NCBI GenBank assembly: GCA_001563885.1
Contig: LKMM01000180.1
Coordinates: forward strand, 1 to 5,489
From: Natrialbaceae archaeon B1-Br10_E2g27
Lineage (GTDB): Archaea; Halobacteriota; Halobacteria; Halobacteriales; Natrialbaceae
Direction: 5' to 3'
Length of the DNA: 5,489 nucleotides
The position numbers and the translations under genes were made by a program. Below are positions 1-5,489 of this stretch, one piece after another. The notes beneath the pieces were generated by a model. It did no database searches. It was not told the origin of the DNA and saw only the letters and a list, made by a program, of their open reading frames with translations. Within the stretch, counting starts at the first letter, position 1. Each line of letters opens with the position of its first letter.

Positions 1-131
1 CACGGAATCGATCGAAGCGACGTGAGCCTCACAACTCCAAGCAACGTGAGCCTCGCTACTGGCACGCAAGCAGCCACATCCACACGCTCGCCTCGGGGAG
101 CACTTTTTTGCTCCCGAGGACAACGAGAGGT
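1..131. other. Upstream spacer, possible tail of an upstream gene, direct repeat and hairpin
   Basis: No gene is clearly supported here. Frame 2 gives a short acidic peptide, TESIEAT, ending at TGA 23-25. It could be the last residues of an upstream plus-strand gene, but seven residues are too few to claim. An 18-bp direct repeat (15-32 and 39-56, 2 mismatches, 24-bp period, core ACGTGAGCCTC) follows. A hairpin with arms 92-102 and 109-118 (one bulged G) and loop CTTTTT lies just before the next gene. It may end upstream transcription. Alternatively its T-run may serve as the TATA region of the gene at 132. The frame of the 132 gene stays open to the left edge, but the upstream translation is basic and unlike the acidic protein style, so I treat it as non-coding. 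Confidence 0.4.
101..113 (+). promoter_or_regulatory. Possible T-rich core promoter for the DUF5787-like gene
   Basis: The run CTTTTTTG is centred about 26 nt before the GTG at 132. This is the spacing expected of a TATA element for a leaderless haloarchaeal transcript. The same T-run is also the loop of a hairpin (92-118), so a terminator for an upstream gene is an equally good reading. Confidence 0.25.
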
Positions 132-1175
132 GTGGACCGGTATACGGCAGAATTTGGGTTCGAACTTCGGTGCTGTCGGTGGGCCGAACGGGAGTGGCCA
201 CTCGAGGGGGAACGTGACACAGCGGTCATCGTCGCCCGACAACTCGGGACCAAACGGCGACGCTGGGATACGATCGTCCTCGAGTGCGATCCCGACGGCC
301 TTCACAGGCGGGCGAACTTCGGCCCGGACCGACTCGACGGCACCCTCCTTTACGTCCTCCGACACGCCCCCACCGAGTGGGCGTTCTATCGCGACGAACT
401 CCCACATCCTGGCTATCCGTGGCGATACGTCCGCGAGGCCATCCACGAGGCCGCCGACCGCGGGATTGTAGAGACACGAAAACGCGCCAATCGCATCGAG
501 ATTAGACGCAAATGGGCCTACCCCGACTGGCTCGAGCGGATCGTCGCTATCGAAAACAAACCCGACCTCGACGCCAGTGCCGCCCGCAATCTGGCCTCCC
601 AACTCGAGTACGACGTCGCGATGGCGCTTGCAGACGAGGTCTGGGTGGCGACACGCCAGACTGACGGCCTCGCCTCGCCGGCGCTCTTCGAGGGACTCCC
701 GGTCGAAGCCGGCGTCCTCGCGCTCGAGCCCGACGCCCTCTCTGCGAGCGTCGAGTGGTATCCTCGGAGCCTGGCCGTCGAGACGCCGGGAACGCGAATC
801 CTCGAGCGACCATCCGGCTCGGGTCGGGACGTTTCAGCCGCCCAATTCGAGTACGTCGACCCGAACGCGAAGGCGACGACACGCCTCGAGATCGCCGAAC
901 GGGCCTACGAACGTGGCTGGCGGTCGTACGTCGACACCATGCGGCCCGACTGTCGACACTTCGAGTTACGCGCAACCGACGGCATGCAGGCACTTCCCTT
1001 TTGCCGGGCGAACGACCGCGGGCAGACGGCAACCGAGTGTGCCGGCTCCTGTGGGGAGTTCGAACCGGAACCACCAGCCTGGCGAATACGTGGCTGGCCG
1101 ATCGAGGGAGGGCCTGGAGTTGGCTGTAAGCGGCTGCTCGAGAGACGACGTCGGCAACGCCGACCTGGCCAGTGA
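132..1175 (+). CDS. DUF5787 family protein, putative PD-(D/E)XK nuclease-like with wHTH insertion and Cys4 cluster
   Basis: I recall this as the haloarchaeal DUF5787 family, which has no established function. The 347-aa reading starts at GTG 132, because family members begin close to the EFGFEL..C segment (residues 7-14). A TTG at 108 would add eight residues that look non-native. Seen in order: an N-terminal helix followed by VARQLG; a strand with Asp46 (RRWDTIVLE); a segment at about 86-127 that reads as a winged helix (helix, recognition helix, then the basic wing GIVETRKRANRIEIRRK); a hydrophobic strand with Glu141 and Lys143 (IVAIENKPD); a helix with Gln157, Leu158 and Asp161; then the strand ADEVWVAT (167-173). 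The D...ExK...Q order resembles the restriction-endonuclease fold. The C-terminus has Cys274, Cys291, Cys303 and Cys307, likely a metal site, and a basic tail (ERRRRQRR). The protein is probably cytoplasmic. Family confidence is good; the nuclease reading is my inference. Confidence 0.85.
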   Translation: MDRYTAEFGFELRCCRWAEREWPLEGERDTAVIVARQLGTKRRRWDTIVLECDPDGLHRRANFGPDRLDGTLLYVLRHAPTEWAFYRDELPHPGYPWRYVREAIHEAADRGIVETRKRANRIEIRRKWAYPDWLERIVAIENKPDLDASAARNLASQLEYDVAMALADEVWVATRQTDGLASPALFEGLPVEAGVLALEPDALSASVEWYPRSLAVETPGTRILERPSGSGRDVSAAQFEYVDPNAKATTRLEIAERAYERGWRSYVDTMRPDCRHFELRATDGMQALPFCRANDRGQTATECAGSCGEFEPEPPAWRIRGWPIEGGPGVGCKRLLERRRRQRRPGQ

Positions 1176-1212
1176 GTGAGATGCATCGAAGACAACTCCG
1201 GTCAGAGAGCCT

Positions 1213-1300
1213 CTAGTGCTTTGGCAAGCCTGAACTGATGGGTCGAACCAGTCGTCGGGTGTCGGTTCGACCCATCAGTCGACGCTTGGCAGAGTACTAG
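1213..1300. mobile_element. 88-bp CTAG-bounded near-palindromic element, copy 1 (MITE-like)
   Basis: The element starts and ends with CTAG. Its two 37-bp arms are inverted repeats with 6 mismatches, around a 14-bp loop (1250-1263). The inner 16 bp, ACTGATGGGTCGAACC, pair perfectly. It matches copy 2 at 4136-4223 in 86 of 88 positions (differences at 1255 and 1291) and in the same orientation. There is no room for a protein. If CTAG is a 4-bp target duplication, the mobile core is 80-84 bp with ends reading TRCTYTGSCAAGC, as expected for a miniature inverted-repeat element moved by a transposase elsewhere in the genome. It sits between convergent genes, 37 bp after the DUF5787 stop and at the stop of the DUF5797 gene, so the transcribed hairpin may also act as a terminator. 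Confidence 0.65.
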
Positions 1301-1800
1301 TCGGCGACTGAGACCTCGAGGGCGTCGCGTTCGACCGCCAGCCGAAACGTCGGGACGGTTCGGTACTCGACCTCGACGACGTCCTTCCGGCGAAGGCTCT
1401 GTAGGCCCGAGCGGACGTCTTCGGCCTCGGGGTCGACGTCGAACTCGTCTCTGAGTTTGTGTAACACCGAGACGACACTCTCTGAGCGTTCGTCCGGACC
1501 GGCGAGCACATCGACGATCTGGACGTGAAGTTCTGGGACGCGAATTCGGGAGGGGACACCCCCGGCGTCCGGATCGCTCTCGATTCCCGGCTCGACGTCG
1601 ACCAACTCGGCGGCCTCGCTGGTCGCGCGAATTAAGCTGTTGTCGTCACGAAAGTAGTAATCGCCCAGTTCGTTCTCGAGATACTGGTGGACGTCGCTGC
1701 CGCTTTCTAACCCCCACCGCTCCTGGAGTTCGGCGTTTTTCGTCGGCTGTAGCTCCACCACGTCGGCCAACCGCTCTGTGGCCTCCTCCGAAAGCGTCAT
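1297..1800 (-). CDS. DUF5797 family protein, two winged-helix-like domains
   Basis: This is recognised as the haloarchaeal DUF5797 family: the N-terminus MTLSEEATERLADVVELQPT and the stretch GPDERSESVVSVLHKLR are familiar. The 167-aa reading starts at ATG 1800. A TTG one codon upstream is not needed. Residues about 5-67 look like a winged helix (helical segment, AELQERWGLESGSDVHQYL as a helix-turn-helix, then YYFRDDNSLIRATSEAAELV as wing and last helix). Residues about 88-157 look like a second one (two helices, VRSGLQSLRRKDVVEVEYR, then a strand pair). A DNA-binding or regulatory role is therefore inferred; no target is known to me. It lies 77 bp downstream of the MFS gene on the same strand but has its own likely promoter. 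Its TAG stop coincides with the terminal CTAG of the 88-bp element, and the protein appears full length. Confidence 0.85.
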   Translation of the reverse strand: MTLSEEATERLADVVELQPTKNAELQERWGLESGSDVHQYLENELGDYYFRDDNSLIRATSEAAELVDVEPGIESDPDAGGVPSRIRVPELHVQIVDVLAGPDERSESVVSVLHKLRDEFDVDPEAEDVRSGLQSLRRKDVVEVEYRTVPTFRLAVERDALEVSVAD

Positions 1801-1820
1801 CAATCAAGCGTATGCGGATG

Positions 1821-1830
1821 TCCTACTTTT
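1821..1830 (-). promoter_or_regulatory. TATA-like box for a leaderless DUF5797 transcript
   Basis: On the minus strand AAAAGTAGGA is centred about 26 nt before ATG 1800, where a TATA element of a leaderless haloarchaeal gene is expected. A perfect 10-bp palindrome CGTCCGGACG (1837-1846) lies 6 bp further upstream and could be an operator or an activator site. Confidence 0.45.
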
Positions 1831-1853
1831 GCGTTGCGTCCGGACGTGCGAGC

Positions 1854-1869
1854 GGTATCCAGCGATACC
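1854..1869 (-). terminator. Small hairpin just after the MFS gene stop
   Basis: A perfect 6-bp stem, GGTATC and GATACC, with a 4-nt loop begins about 9 nt after the MFS stop codon, reading leftward. No T-run follows it, so it may stabilise or process the 3' end rather than terminate by itself. Confidence 0.25.
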
Positions 1870-1877
1870 AGTTTTGC

Positions 1878-3170
1878 TCAGTCATCACCGAACGTCGGAA
1901 TCGGCAGTGGTGTGTACGTCTCGAGGGTCTCCTCGATTTGGGTATAGACCAGAATCGATCCGACGACGGCGAGGACGGTTCCGAACACGAAGGGAACGGC
2001 AAAGCCGTAACCAATCAACGCGCCGGAAGCGAGCGGGCCGACCGCCAGCCCGAAGCCGAAACTCATCGTGAGAATCGAGAGCTTCGAACCGGATTCGCCT
2101 GCGCCCGCAAGATCACCAGCGAGTGCTAGACCAGGTGCAAAAACCATCGCTCCTGCGATACCCTGGATCAACCGGGCGAGAAGCATCGTCTCGGACGTCA
2201 CAACAAAGCCCTGGACCAGCGTCGAGGGGATCAACAGGAGCATGCCACCGAGAATAAACGGTTTCCGACCGTACCGATCACAGGCCCGCCCGATCGGTGT
2301 CTGGAGGAGGACCTGTGCGAGGATAAACGCAGCAAACTGAAGACCGAACCAGGTCGATCCCTGCTCGAGACGGGCGTTGACCTGTGGCTGGATCGTCGCA
2401 AACAGCGCAATCGCAGCGGCCATAAACAGCGACACCACGCCAAGGGTGAAGATGGGGTCCAGCAGGCGTTTTCCGGTCGGATCTCGAATCGCAATCGAGA
2501 GATCAGCACCCGCGTTGGCACTCGTCCCGTCGGGGTCGCTGACCAGGATCGTCACGAGCACCGAACTGAGCGCGGCGGTAATCGCAGCGACGTAAAAGGC
2601 AGCATCAAATCCACTGATGGTCACGCCCGCAGGCAGCGTATAGGGCCCGAGGTTGACGACCGCACCCGCACCGATAGGCCCGGCTCCGAACCCTATCAGC
2701 CGAAACGTGTTGTAGACCCCCATGTTCCCACCTCGATCCCCGGTCGTCGCCAGTTCGTTCACCAGCGCGACAGACGCCGGGACGATAAAAGAGACACTCA
2801 GGCCCTGCAGCCCCCGAATCACCAGCAACGAGGTGTACGACTCCGCGAACAGATACGCCAGATTCGTCACCGTCAACCCGCCGAGCCCAACCAGAATAAA
2901 CGGCTTGCGCCGCCCAACTCGGTCGGACAAACGCCCGGTGAACGGCTGAAAACTGCTGTTTACGATGCCAAACAACGAGAGCACGATCCCGATAATCATC
3001 GCCTCCTCGAGGCCGAAGGTTGCACCACCGACCGCATCACTCGCGATGAACAGGGGGATCACGATGATTAGAAACGAGTTGCCAACGCCGTCGGCCATTC
3101 GTGCAAACGCCAGCGTCAGGACCCGCCGGTCGACCAGAAACTGCGCGACGACCCGACGGCCTATCCCCAT
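1878..3170 (-). CDS. Major facilitator superfamily transporter (12 TM, probable drug/proton antiporter-like exporter)
   Basis: This is a 430-aa integral membrane protein of standard MFS length, with hydrophobic segments spread over two halves. Seen: motif A after TM2, GRLSDRVGRRKP (79-90); its second-half copy GRACDRYGRKP (294-304); an RGLQG motif in TM4 (119-123); and a glycine-rich TM5 motif GFGAGPIGAG (160-169), typical of antiporter-type exporters. A hydrophilic central loop (about 211-240) joins the halves. The N-terminus has the ARMADGVGNSFLI stretch common in haloarchaeal MFS proteins. ATG 3170 is chosen because the 25 residues before it are non-homologous-looking and would run into the divergent promoter region. 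The substrate cannot be read from sequence; efflux of small molecules is the family expectation. It is divergent from the DUF5789 gene across 111 bp. Confidence 0.9.
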   Translation of the reverse strand: MGIGRRVVAQFLVDRRVLTLAFARMADGVGNSFLIIVIPLFIASDAVGGATFGLEEAMIIGIVLSLFGIVNSSFQPFTGRLSDRVGRRKPFILVGLGGLTVTNLAYLFAESYTSLLVIRGLQGLSVSFIVPASVALVNELATTGDRGGNMGVYNTFRLIGFGAGPIGAGAVVNLGPYTLPAGVTISGFDAAFYVAAITAALSSVLVTILVSDPDGTSANAGADLSIAIRDPTGKRLLDPIFTLGVVSLFMAAAIALFATIQPQVNARLEQGSTWFGLQFAAFILAQVLLQTPIGRACDRYGRKPFILGGMLLLIPSTLVQGFVVTSETMLLARLIQGIAGAMVFAPGLALAGDLAGAGESGSKLSILTMSFGFGLAVGPLASGALIGYGFAVPFVFGTVLAVVGSILVYTQIEETLETYTPLPIPTFGDD

Positions 3171-3281
3171 ATGTATACGCTCGAGACGATGGCCGATGAG
3201 GATTCCGACTTGCGTCTGATACACGTGAGTGTCAGCCACACCCACAACGAACTACAAGCCGTCTCGAGGTGTCCACCCAGT
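3171..3281. promoter_or_regulatory. Divergent promoter region between MFS gene and DUF5789 gene
   Basis: This 111-bp spacer must carry promoters for both directions. Candidates are ATATGTATAC at 3169-3178, an imperfect dyad TGATAC / GTGTCA at 3217-3234, a weak ACTACAA about 27 nt before ATG 3282, and a Shine-Dalgarno-like GAGGTG at 3266-3271, 10 nt before that ATG. No box is convincing for a leaderless MFS transcript, which may have a longer leader. The plus frame is open from 3171, but its first 37 residues do not resemble the family. Confidence 0.35.
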
Positions 3282-3539
3282 ATGGGCAGAGAGCGCAAAC
3301 TCAACGAACTCGGGGAGACGTTCGAGAGCCTCGAGTATCCAATTCGTGTCGAAACAGCCGCTGCCGAGTTCGACGACGTTACGTTGTTGCTCGCCGACGG
3401 CGAACGAAACCTCGGTTCGCTGGTCGCCAAAAGCGACGCCGAGCGTTTCGAGACGGCAAGCGACGTGACGGCCGAACTTCACAACCACCTCCCGCGGGAA
3501 GCCGTCGGCGAGCCGTTCCAGTCGGAAGGGGAAGGATAG
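3282..3539 (+). CDS. DUF5789 family protein (small haloarchaeal protein)
   Basis: An 85-aa acidic protein recognised as the haloarchaeal DUF5789 family by its start MGRE..KLNEL, the middle TLLLADGERNLG, and the C-terminal signature LPREAVGEPFQSEGEG. ATG 3282 is chosen over in-frame ATGs at 3171 and 3189 because the family starts with MGR..KL and a GAGGTG precedes it by 10 nt. It has no signal peptide, membrane segment or cysteine. It is probably a small soluble alpha/beta protein of unknown function. It is followed after 50 nt by tfs on the same strand, so read-through co-transcription is possible, although tfs seems to have its own TATA-like box. Confidence 0.85.
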   Translation: MGRERKLNELGETFESLEYPIRVETAAAEFDDVTLLLADGERNLGSLVAKSDAERFETASDVTAELHNHLPREAVGEPFQSEGEG

Positions 3540-3553
3540 CCGGTCCAAGCGCG

Positions 3554-3561
3554 TTACTTAA
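3554..3561 (+). promoter_or_regulatory. TATA-like box for tfs
   Basis: TTACTTAA lies about 32 nt before ATG 3590, in the 50-bp gap after the DUF5789 gene. It would suit a start site a few nucleotides before the ATG. Confidence 0.4.
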
Positions 3562-3589
3562 GTTGTTCGCCCGACGTAGCCCGGATACG

Positions 3590-3898
3590 ATGGAATTCTG
3601 CGACGAATGCGGCTCGATGATGAAAGCCAACGACGGCATCTGGGAGTGTGGCAGTTGTGGATTTACGAAACCGAAAGGTGACACCGAACAGTATACCGTC
3701 ACCGACAGCCAGGAAGCAAGCGAGATTATCGAATCCTCAGAAGAAACCTCCTTACCCGAAACCGACGCCCGCTGTCCCGAATGTGGCCACGACCGGGCCT
3801 ACTGGTACATGCAACAGATCCGCGCCGCAGACGAGTCTGAAACCCGGTTTTTCATCTGCTCGAGTTGTGAGTATAAATGGCGCGAAGACGATAACTAA
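3590..3898 (+). CDS. tfs: Transcription factor S, archaeal TFIIS-like transcript cleavage factor
   Basis: A 102-aa protein of the usual TFS length. The factor enters the RNA polymerase secondary channel and stimulates cleavage of backtracked RNA, rescuing arrested complexes and aiding fidelity. Seen: an N-terminal zinc ribbon with Cys4, Cys7, Cys20 and Cys23 (CDEC...CGSC); an acidic, Ser/Glu-rich linker (about 33-59); and a C-terminal TFIIS zinc ribbon with Cys62, Cys65, Cys90 and Cys93. The hairpin between the last two strands holds QIRAADESET, with the acidic pair Asp81-Glu82 that in TFIIS/TFS positions the catalytic metal, so the protein should be cleavage-competent. ATG 3590 puts the first zinc knuckle at the N-terminus as in the family. 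Haloarchaea often have several TFS paralogues; which one this is cannot be told here. Confidence 0.95.
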   Translation: MEFCDECGSMMKANDGIWECGSCGFTKPKGDTEQYTVTDSQEASEIIESSEETSLPETDARCPECGHDRAYWYMQQIRAADESETRFFICSSCEYKWREDDN

Positions 3899-3970
3899 CA
3901 ACCTTTTACGCTGCGGTCTATCGCGCAGGTGGCTTCGCCACACAGCGCGATGTCCCTCGGTAAAAGGTTG
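3899..3970 (+). terminator. Nested hairpin directly after tfs
   Basis: Starting at the base after the tfs stop, CAACCTTTTAC (3899-3909) pairs perfectly with GTAAAAGGTTG (3960-3970). Inside, ATCGCGC (3920-3926) pairs with GCGCGAT (3945-3951), and GTGGC/GCCAC (3929-3933, 3937-3941) closes a 3-nt loop. The first arm contains a T-run. It is a likely tfs 3' end, or the remnant of a palindromic repeat element. Confidence 0.45.
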
Positions 3971-4135
3971 ATCAAAAGCTTCCTCGTTTCCCTCCGCTAC
4001 GCTCCGGGCCACTCGTCGGCCCGCTCACGGCAGAGCCGTTCGCGGTGCGTGTCGGGGGGACTGCCTGCCTTTTCCTGTTGAGCGAAACCACAGGTTTCGC
4101 GAGGGAATCGGTTCGTACCGACTTCTCGAGAAGCG
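3971..4135. other. Hairpin-rich non-coding spacer
   Basis: No gene is supported. Short perfect stems follow one another: CGGGCC/GGCCCG (4005-4010, 4018-4023), ACGGC/GCCGT (4027-4031, 4035-4039), GCGAAACC/GGTTTCGC (4082-4089, 4093-4100) and TCGGT/ACCGA (4108-4112, 4117-4121), the last flanked by partly complementary CGAG and CTCG. This may be decayed repeat material or a structured RNA. Together with the hairpin at 3899-3970 and the 88-bp element, it fills a 396-bp gap between convergent genes. Confidence 0.4.
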
Positions 4136-4223
4136 CTAGTGCTTTGGCAAGCCTGAACTGATGGGTCGAACCAGTCGGCGGGTGTCGGTTCGACCCATCA
4201 GTCGACGCTTGGCGGAGTACTAG
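4136..4223. mobile_element. 88-bp CTAG-bounded near-palindromic element, copy 2 (MITE-like)
   Basis: This is the second copy of the element at 1213-1300: same length, same orientation, 86 of 88 identical, CTAG at both ends, and the same perfect inner arms around the 14-bp loop. The flanks of the two copies are unrelated (AAGCG and CCTCTCGG here), so similarity ends exactly at CTAG, which defines the boundaries. It lies 72 bp from the stop of the methyltransferase gene, again between convergent genes. No transposase is present in the window. Confidence 0.65.
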
Positions 4224-4294
4224 CCTCTCGGAGTTCGGAAGTGCTTCCGTTGGTCGCAGCCATCTCGTGATACTCGGTAGCTTCTCGGTCACGG
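4224..4294. other. Short spacer after the methyltransferase gene
   Basis: It holds a 6-bp inverted repeat CGGAAG/CTTCCG (4236-4241, 4244-4249) with only a 2-nt gap, and nothing else that I can identify. Confidence 0.3.
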
Positions 4295-5074
4295 CTACAC
4301 GTTTCTGGCGATGGTAAGATAGCCCGTGTGACCGACCGGAGCGGTCGTGGGTCTCGAGCCTCGGTCGTCGAACTGCATCTCTCGTTGGATCGTCTCGCGG
4401 GTGCGGACGTTTGCGAGGTCGGCCTCGCGGGCAGCCTCGACGACTGCACGGCTCGACTCGATGAACGGACTGTAGACTGCAAGAAACCCACCCTGGACCA
4501 GCAGGTCGGGGGCGTGGGTGACGATATCGGCTGCGTCGCCGGTATCGAGCGTCATCACGTCGAACGACGCGGGCTCGAGTTCGTCGATTGCTTCGGCTAG
4601 GTCGCCTGTTCTGACCTCGACCGAATCGCTCACGCCGCCAAAGGTCATATTCTCGCGGGCGACCTCGGCGAACTCGGGGTTGCGCTCGTAGGTAACGACC
4701 GACGCGCCCACCCGCGCCATCGAGGCTGCGAGCACGCCCGTCCCGGTGCCGGCGTCGAGCACGCAGTCTCCCTGGGAAACACCGGTCTCGCCGATCACGA
4801 GACCGATATCGCGGGGGACCATCGGCGCGCCCGTCCGTTCGAAGTGATGAAAGAGGTCGGGACCGCGCAGGCGACGGACCTCGAACGCGTCCCCGAGATG
4901 GGTCTCTACGGTGTCGCCGGGTTCGACGTCCGCTGGTACCTCGAGGACGCCTAAGTCGGTACCCATCTCCTCGCCGGGTTCGACCAGAAACTCGCGATCG
5001 CCGCGGACGAGCAACACCGGCGACTGGTCCGTAGCAACGCCGGTGCTATCGATATCGCTCTTTGCGTCTGTCAC
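4295..5074 (-). CDS. trmI: TrmI-like tRNA (adenine-N1)-methyltransferase
   Basis: A 259-aa class I SAM-dependent methyltransferase of TrmI size. The family makes m1A at position 58 (57/58 in archaea) of the tRNA T-loop, usually as a tetramer. Seen: a small beta-rich N-terminal domain (about 18-70, LLVRGDREFLVEPG onward); the family linker LFHHFERTGAPMVPRDIG (74-91); SAM motif I VLDAGTGTGVL (105-115); motif II acidic residue Glu130 (VTYERNPEF); GDL at 156-158; FDVMTLD with Asp176; and the late strand GGFLAVYSPF. The usual LDLP motif is LDTGD here: the Asp is kept and the Pro is missing. GTG 5074 is chosen because it lies 7 nt after the nac stop, and the 106 upstream in-frame residues are only a shadow of nac. 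It is expected to be co-transcribed with nac. Confidence 0.88.
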   Translation of the reverse strand: MTDAKSDIDSTGVATDQSPVLLVRGDREFLVEPGEEMGTDLGVLEVPADVEPGDTVETHLGDAFEVRRLRGPDLFHHFERTGAPMVPRDIGLVIGETGVSQGDCVLDAGTGTGVLAASMARVGASVVTYERNPEFAEVARENMTFGGVSDSVEVRTGDLAEAIDELEPASFDVMTLDTGDAADIVTHAPDLLVQGGFLAVYSPFIESSRAVVEAAREADLANVRTRETIQREMQFDDRGSRPTTAPVGHTGYLTIARNV

Positions 5075-5081
5075 GCCACAC

Positions 5082-5459
5082 TCACTCGAGGTCGGCGATG
5101 GCCGCGGCAAGGTCGCCGTCGTTTGCCGCCAGCGCCTCGCGGGCTTTCTTTTCGCTGACTTCCGCACGGGTTGCGACGAGTTCGATGTCGTCATCGGGAA
5201 TCGCGGATCCGGTGTCGCTTCCGGCGTCAGCCGCCCCGCCGGCGGCACCAGCCTCGACCTGTTCTGGTGAGCCGATGATCTGGTAGGTCTCCTGGCCGCG
5301 GGCATCCATCTTGGTGACTTCGGCGTCGTCGAAGACGAGGTCGTACTCGTCGGTTCGGATGATGACCTCCTCAGCTTCGATATCTTCGACATCGATACCC
5401 ATCTGTTTCATCATCTGTTCCATCTTGCGCGGGTTGAGTCCGCCGCCTCCTCCAAACAT
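5082..5459 (-). CDS. nac: Archaeal nascent polypeptide-associated complex protein (alpha-NAC homologue)
   Basis: A 125-aa protein of typical archaeal NAC length. NAC homodimers bind ribosomes near the exit tunnel and contact emerging chains. Seen: an N-terminal Gly-rich and basic start with LNPRKMEQMMKQMGI (8-22), the archaeal NAC signature; the NAC beta-domain (about 27-64, with EEVIIRT, YDLVFDDAEVTKMDARGQETYQIIG); an Ala/Gly/Asp linker (about 70-86) likely flexible; and a C-terminal UBA domain (about 89-124, IELVATRAEVSEKKAREAL and then GDLAAAIADLE). ATG 5459 is the natural family start and has a TATA-like box about 27 nt upstream. The gene is first of a two-gene unit with the methyltransferase. 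Confidence 0.95.
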   Translation of the reverse strand: MFGGGGGLNPRKMEQMMKQMGIDVEDIEAEEVIIRTDEYDLVFDDAEVTKMDARGQETYQIIGSPEQVEAGAAGGAADAGSDTGSAIPDDDIELVATRAEVSEKKAREALAANDGDLAAAIADLE

Positions 5460-5480
5460 AGGCGAGAAGTCGGCACGGGC

Positions 5481-5489
5481 GACCTTTTA
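5481..5489 (-). promoter_or_regulatory. TATA-like box for the nac-trmI unit
   Basis: On the minus strand TAAAAGGTC begins at the window edge. Its A/T core is centred about 27 nt before ATG 5459, ideal spacing for a leaderless or near-leaderless haloarchaeal transcript. The purine-rich factor B element, if present, would be outside the window. Confidence 0.5.

Overview
The window is GC-rich and encodes proteins heavy in Asp and Glu. It carries archaeal information-processing genes (transcription factor S, archaeal alpha-NAC, TrmI-type tRNA methyltransferase) together with haloarchaea-restricted DUF families (recalled as DUF5787, DUF5797 and DUF5789). Several genes look leaderless, with an A/T-rich box about 25-30 nt before the start codon. 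This points to a halophilic archaeon. The very frequent hexamer CTCGAG (about 22 occurrences by hand count) suggests the Natrialbaceae (Natrinema/Haloterrigena-like), but that placement is an inference.

Layout from left to right. Positions 1-131: an upstream spacer with a degenerate 18-bp direct repeat and a U-loop hairpin. 132-1175 (+): a DUF5787-like protein that looks to me like a PD-(D/E)XK nuclease-like fold with a winged-helix insertion and a C-terminal four-cysteine cluster. 1213-1300: an 88-bp near-palindromic element bounded by CTAG. 1297-1800 (-): a DUF5797-like double winged-helix protein whose stop codon lies in the element's terminal CTAG. 1878-3170 (-): a 12-TM major facilitator superfamily exporter. 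3282-3539 (+): a small DUF5789-like protein, divergent from the transporter. 3590-3898 (+): transcription factor S. 3899-4294: a hairpin-rich spacer holding a second copy of the 88-bp element (4136-4223). 4295-5074 (-): TrmI-like tRNA (adenine-N1) methyltransferase. 5082-5459 (-): archaeal nascent polypeptide-associated complex protein, with a TATA-like box at the right edge of the window.

How the parts fit: nac and the methyltransferase are 7 nt apart and almost certainly co-transcribed leftward. They converge on tfs, so transcript-cleavage, tRNA-modification and ribosome-associated functions sit together. Both 88-bp elements lie in spacers between convergent genes, where insertion is least harmful and where the hairpin could act as a bidirectional transcript end. 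They differ at 2 of 88 positions, so they are recently mobile or kept alike. No transposase, tRNA, rRNA, CRISPR array or complete insertion sequence is visible. Most genes are ordinary haloarchaeal core genes. The items most worth following up are the paired CTAG-bounded elements and the nuclease-like reading of the DUF5787 protein.
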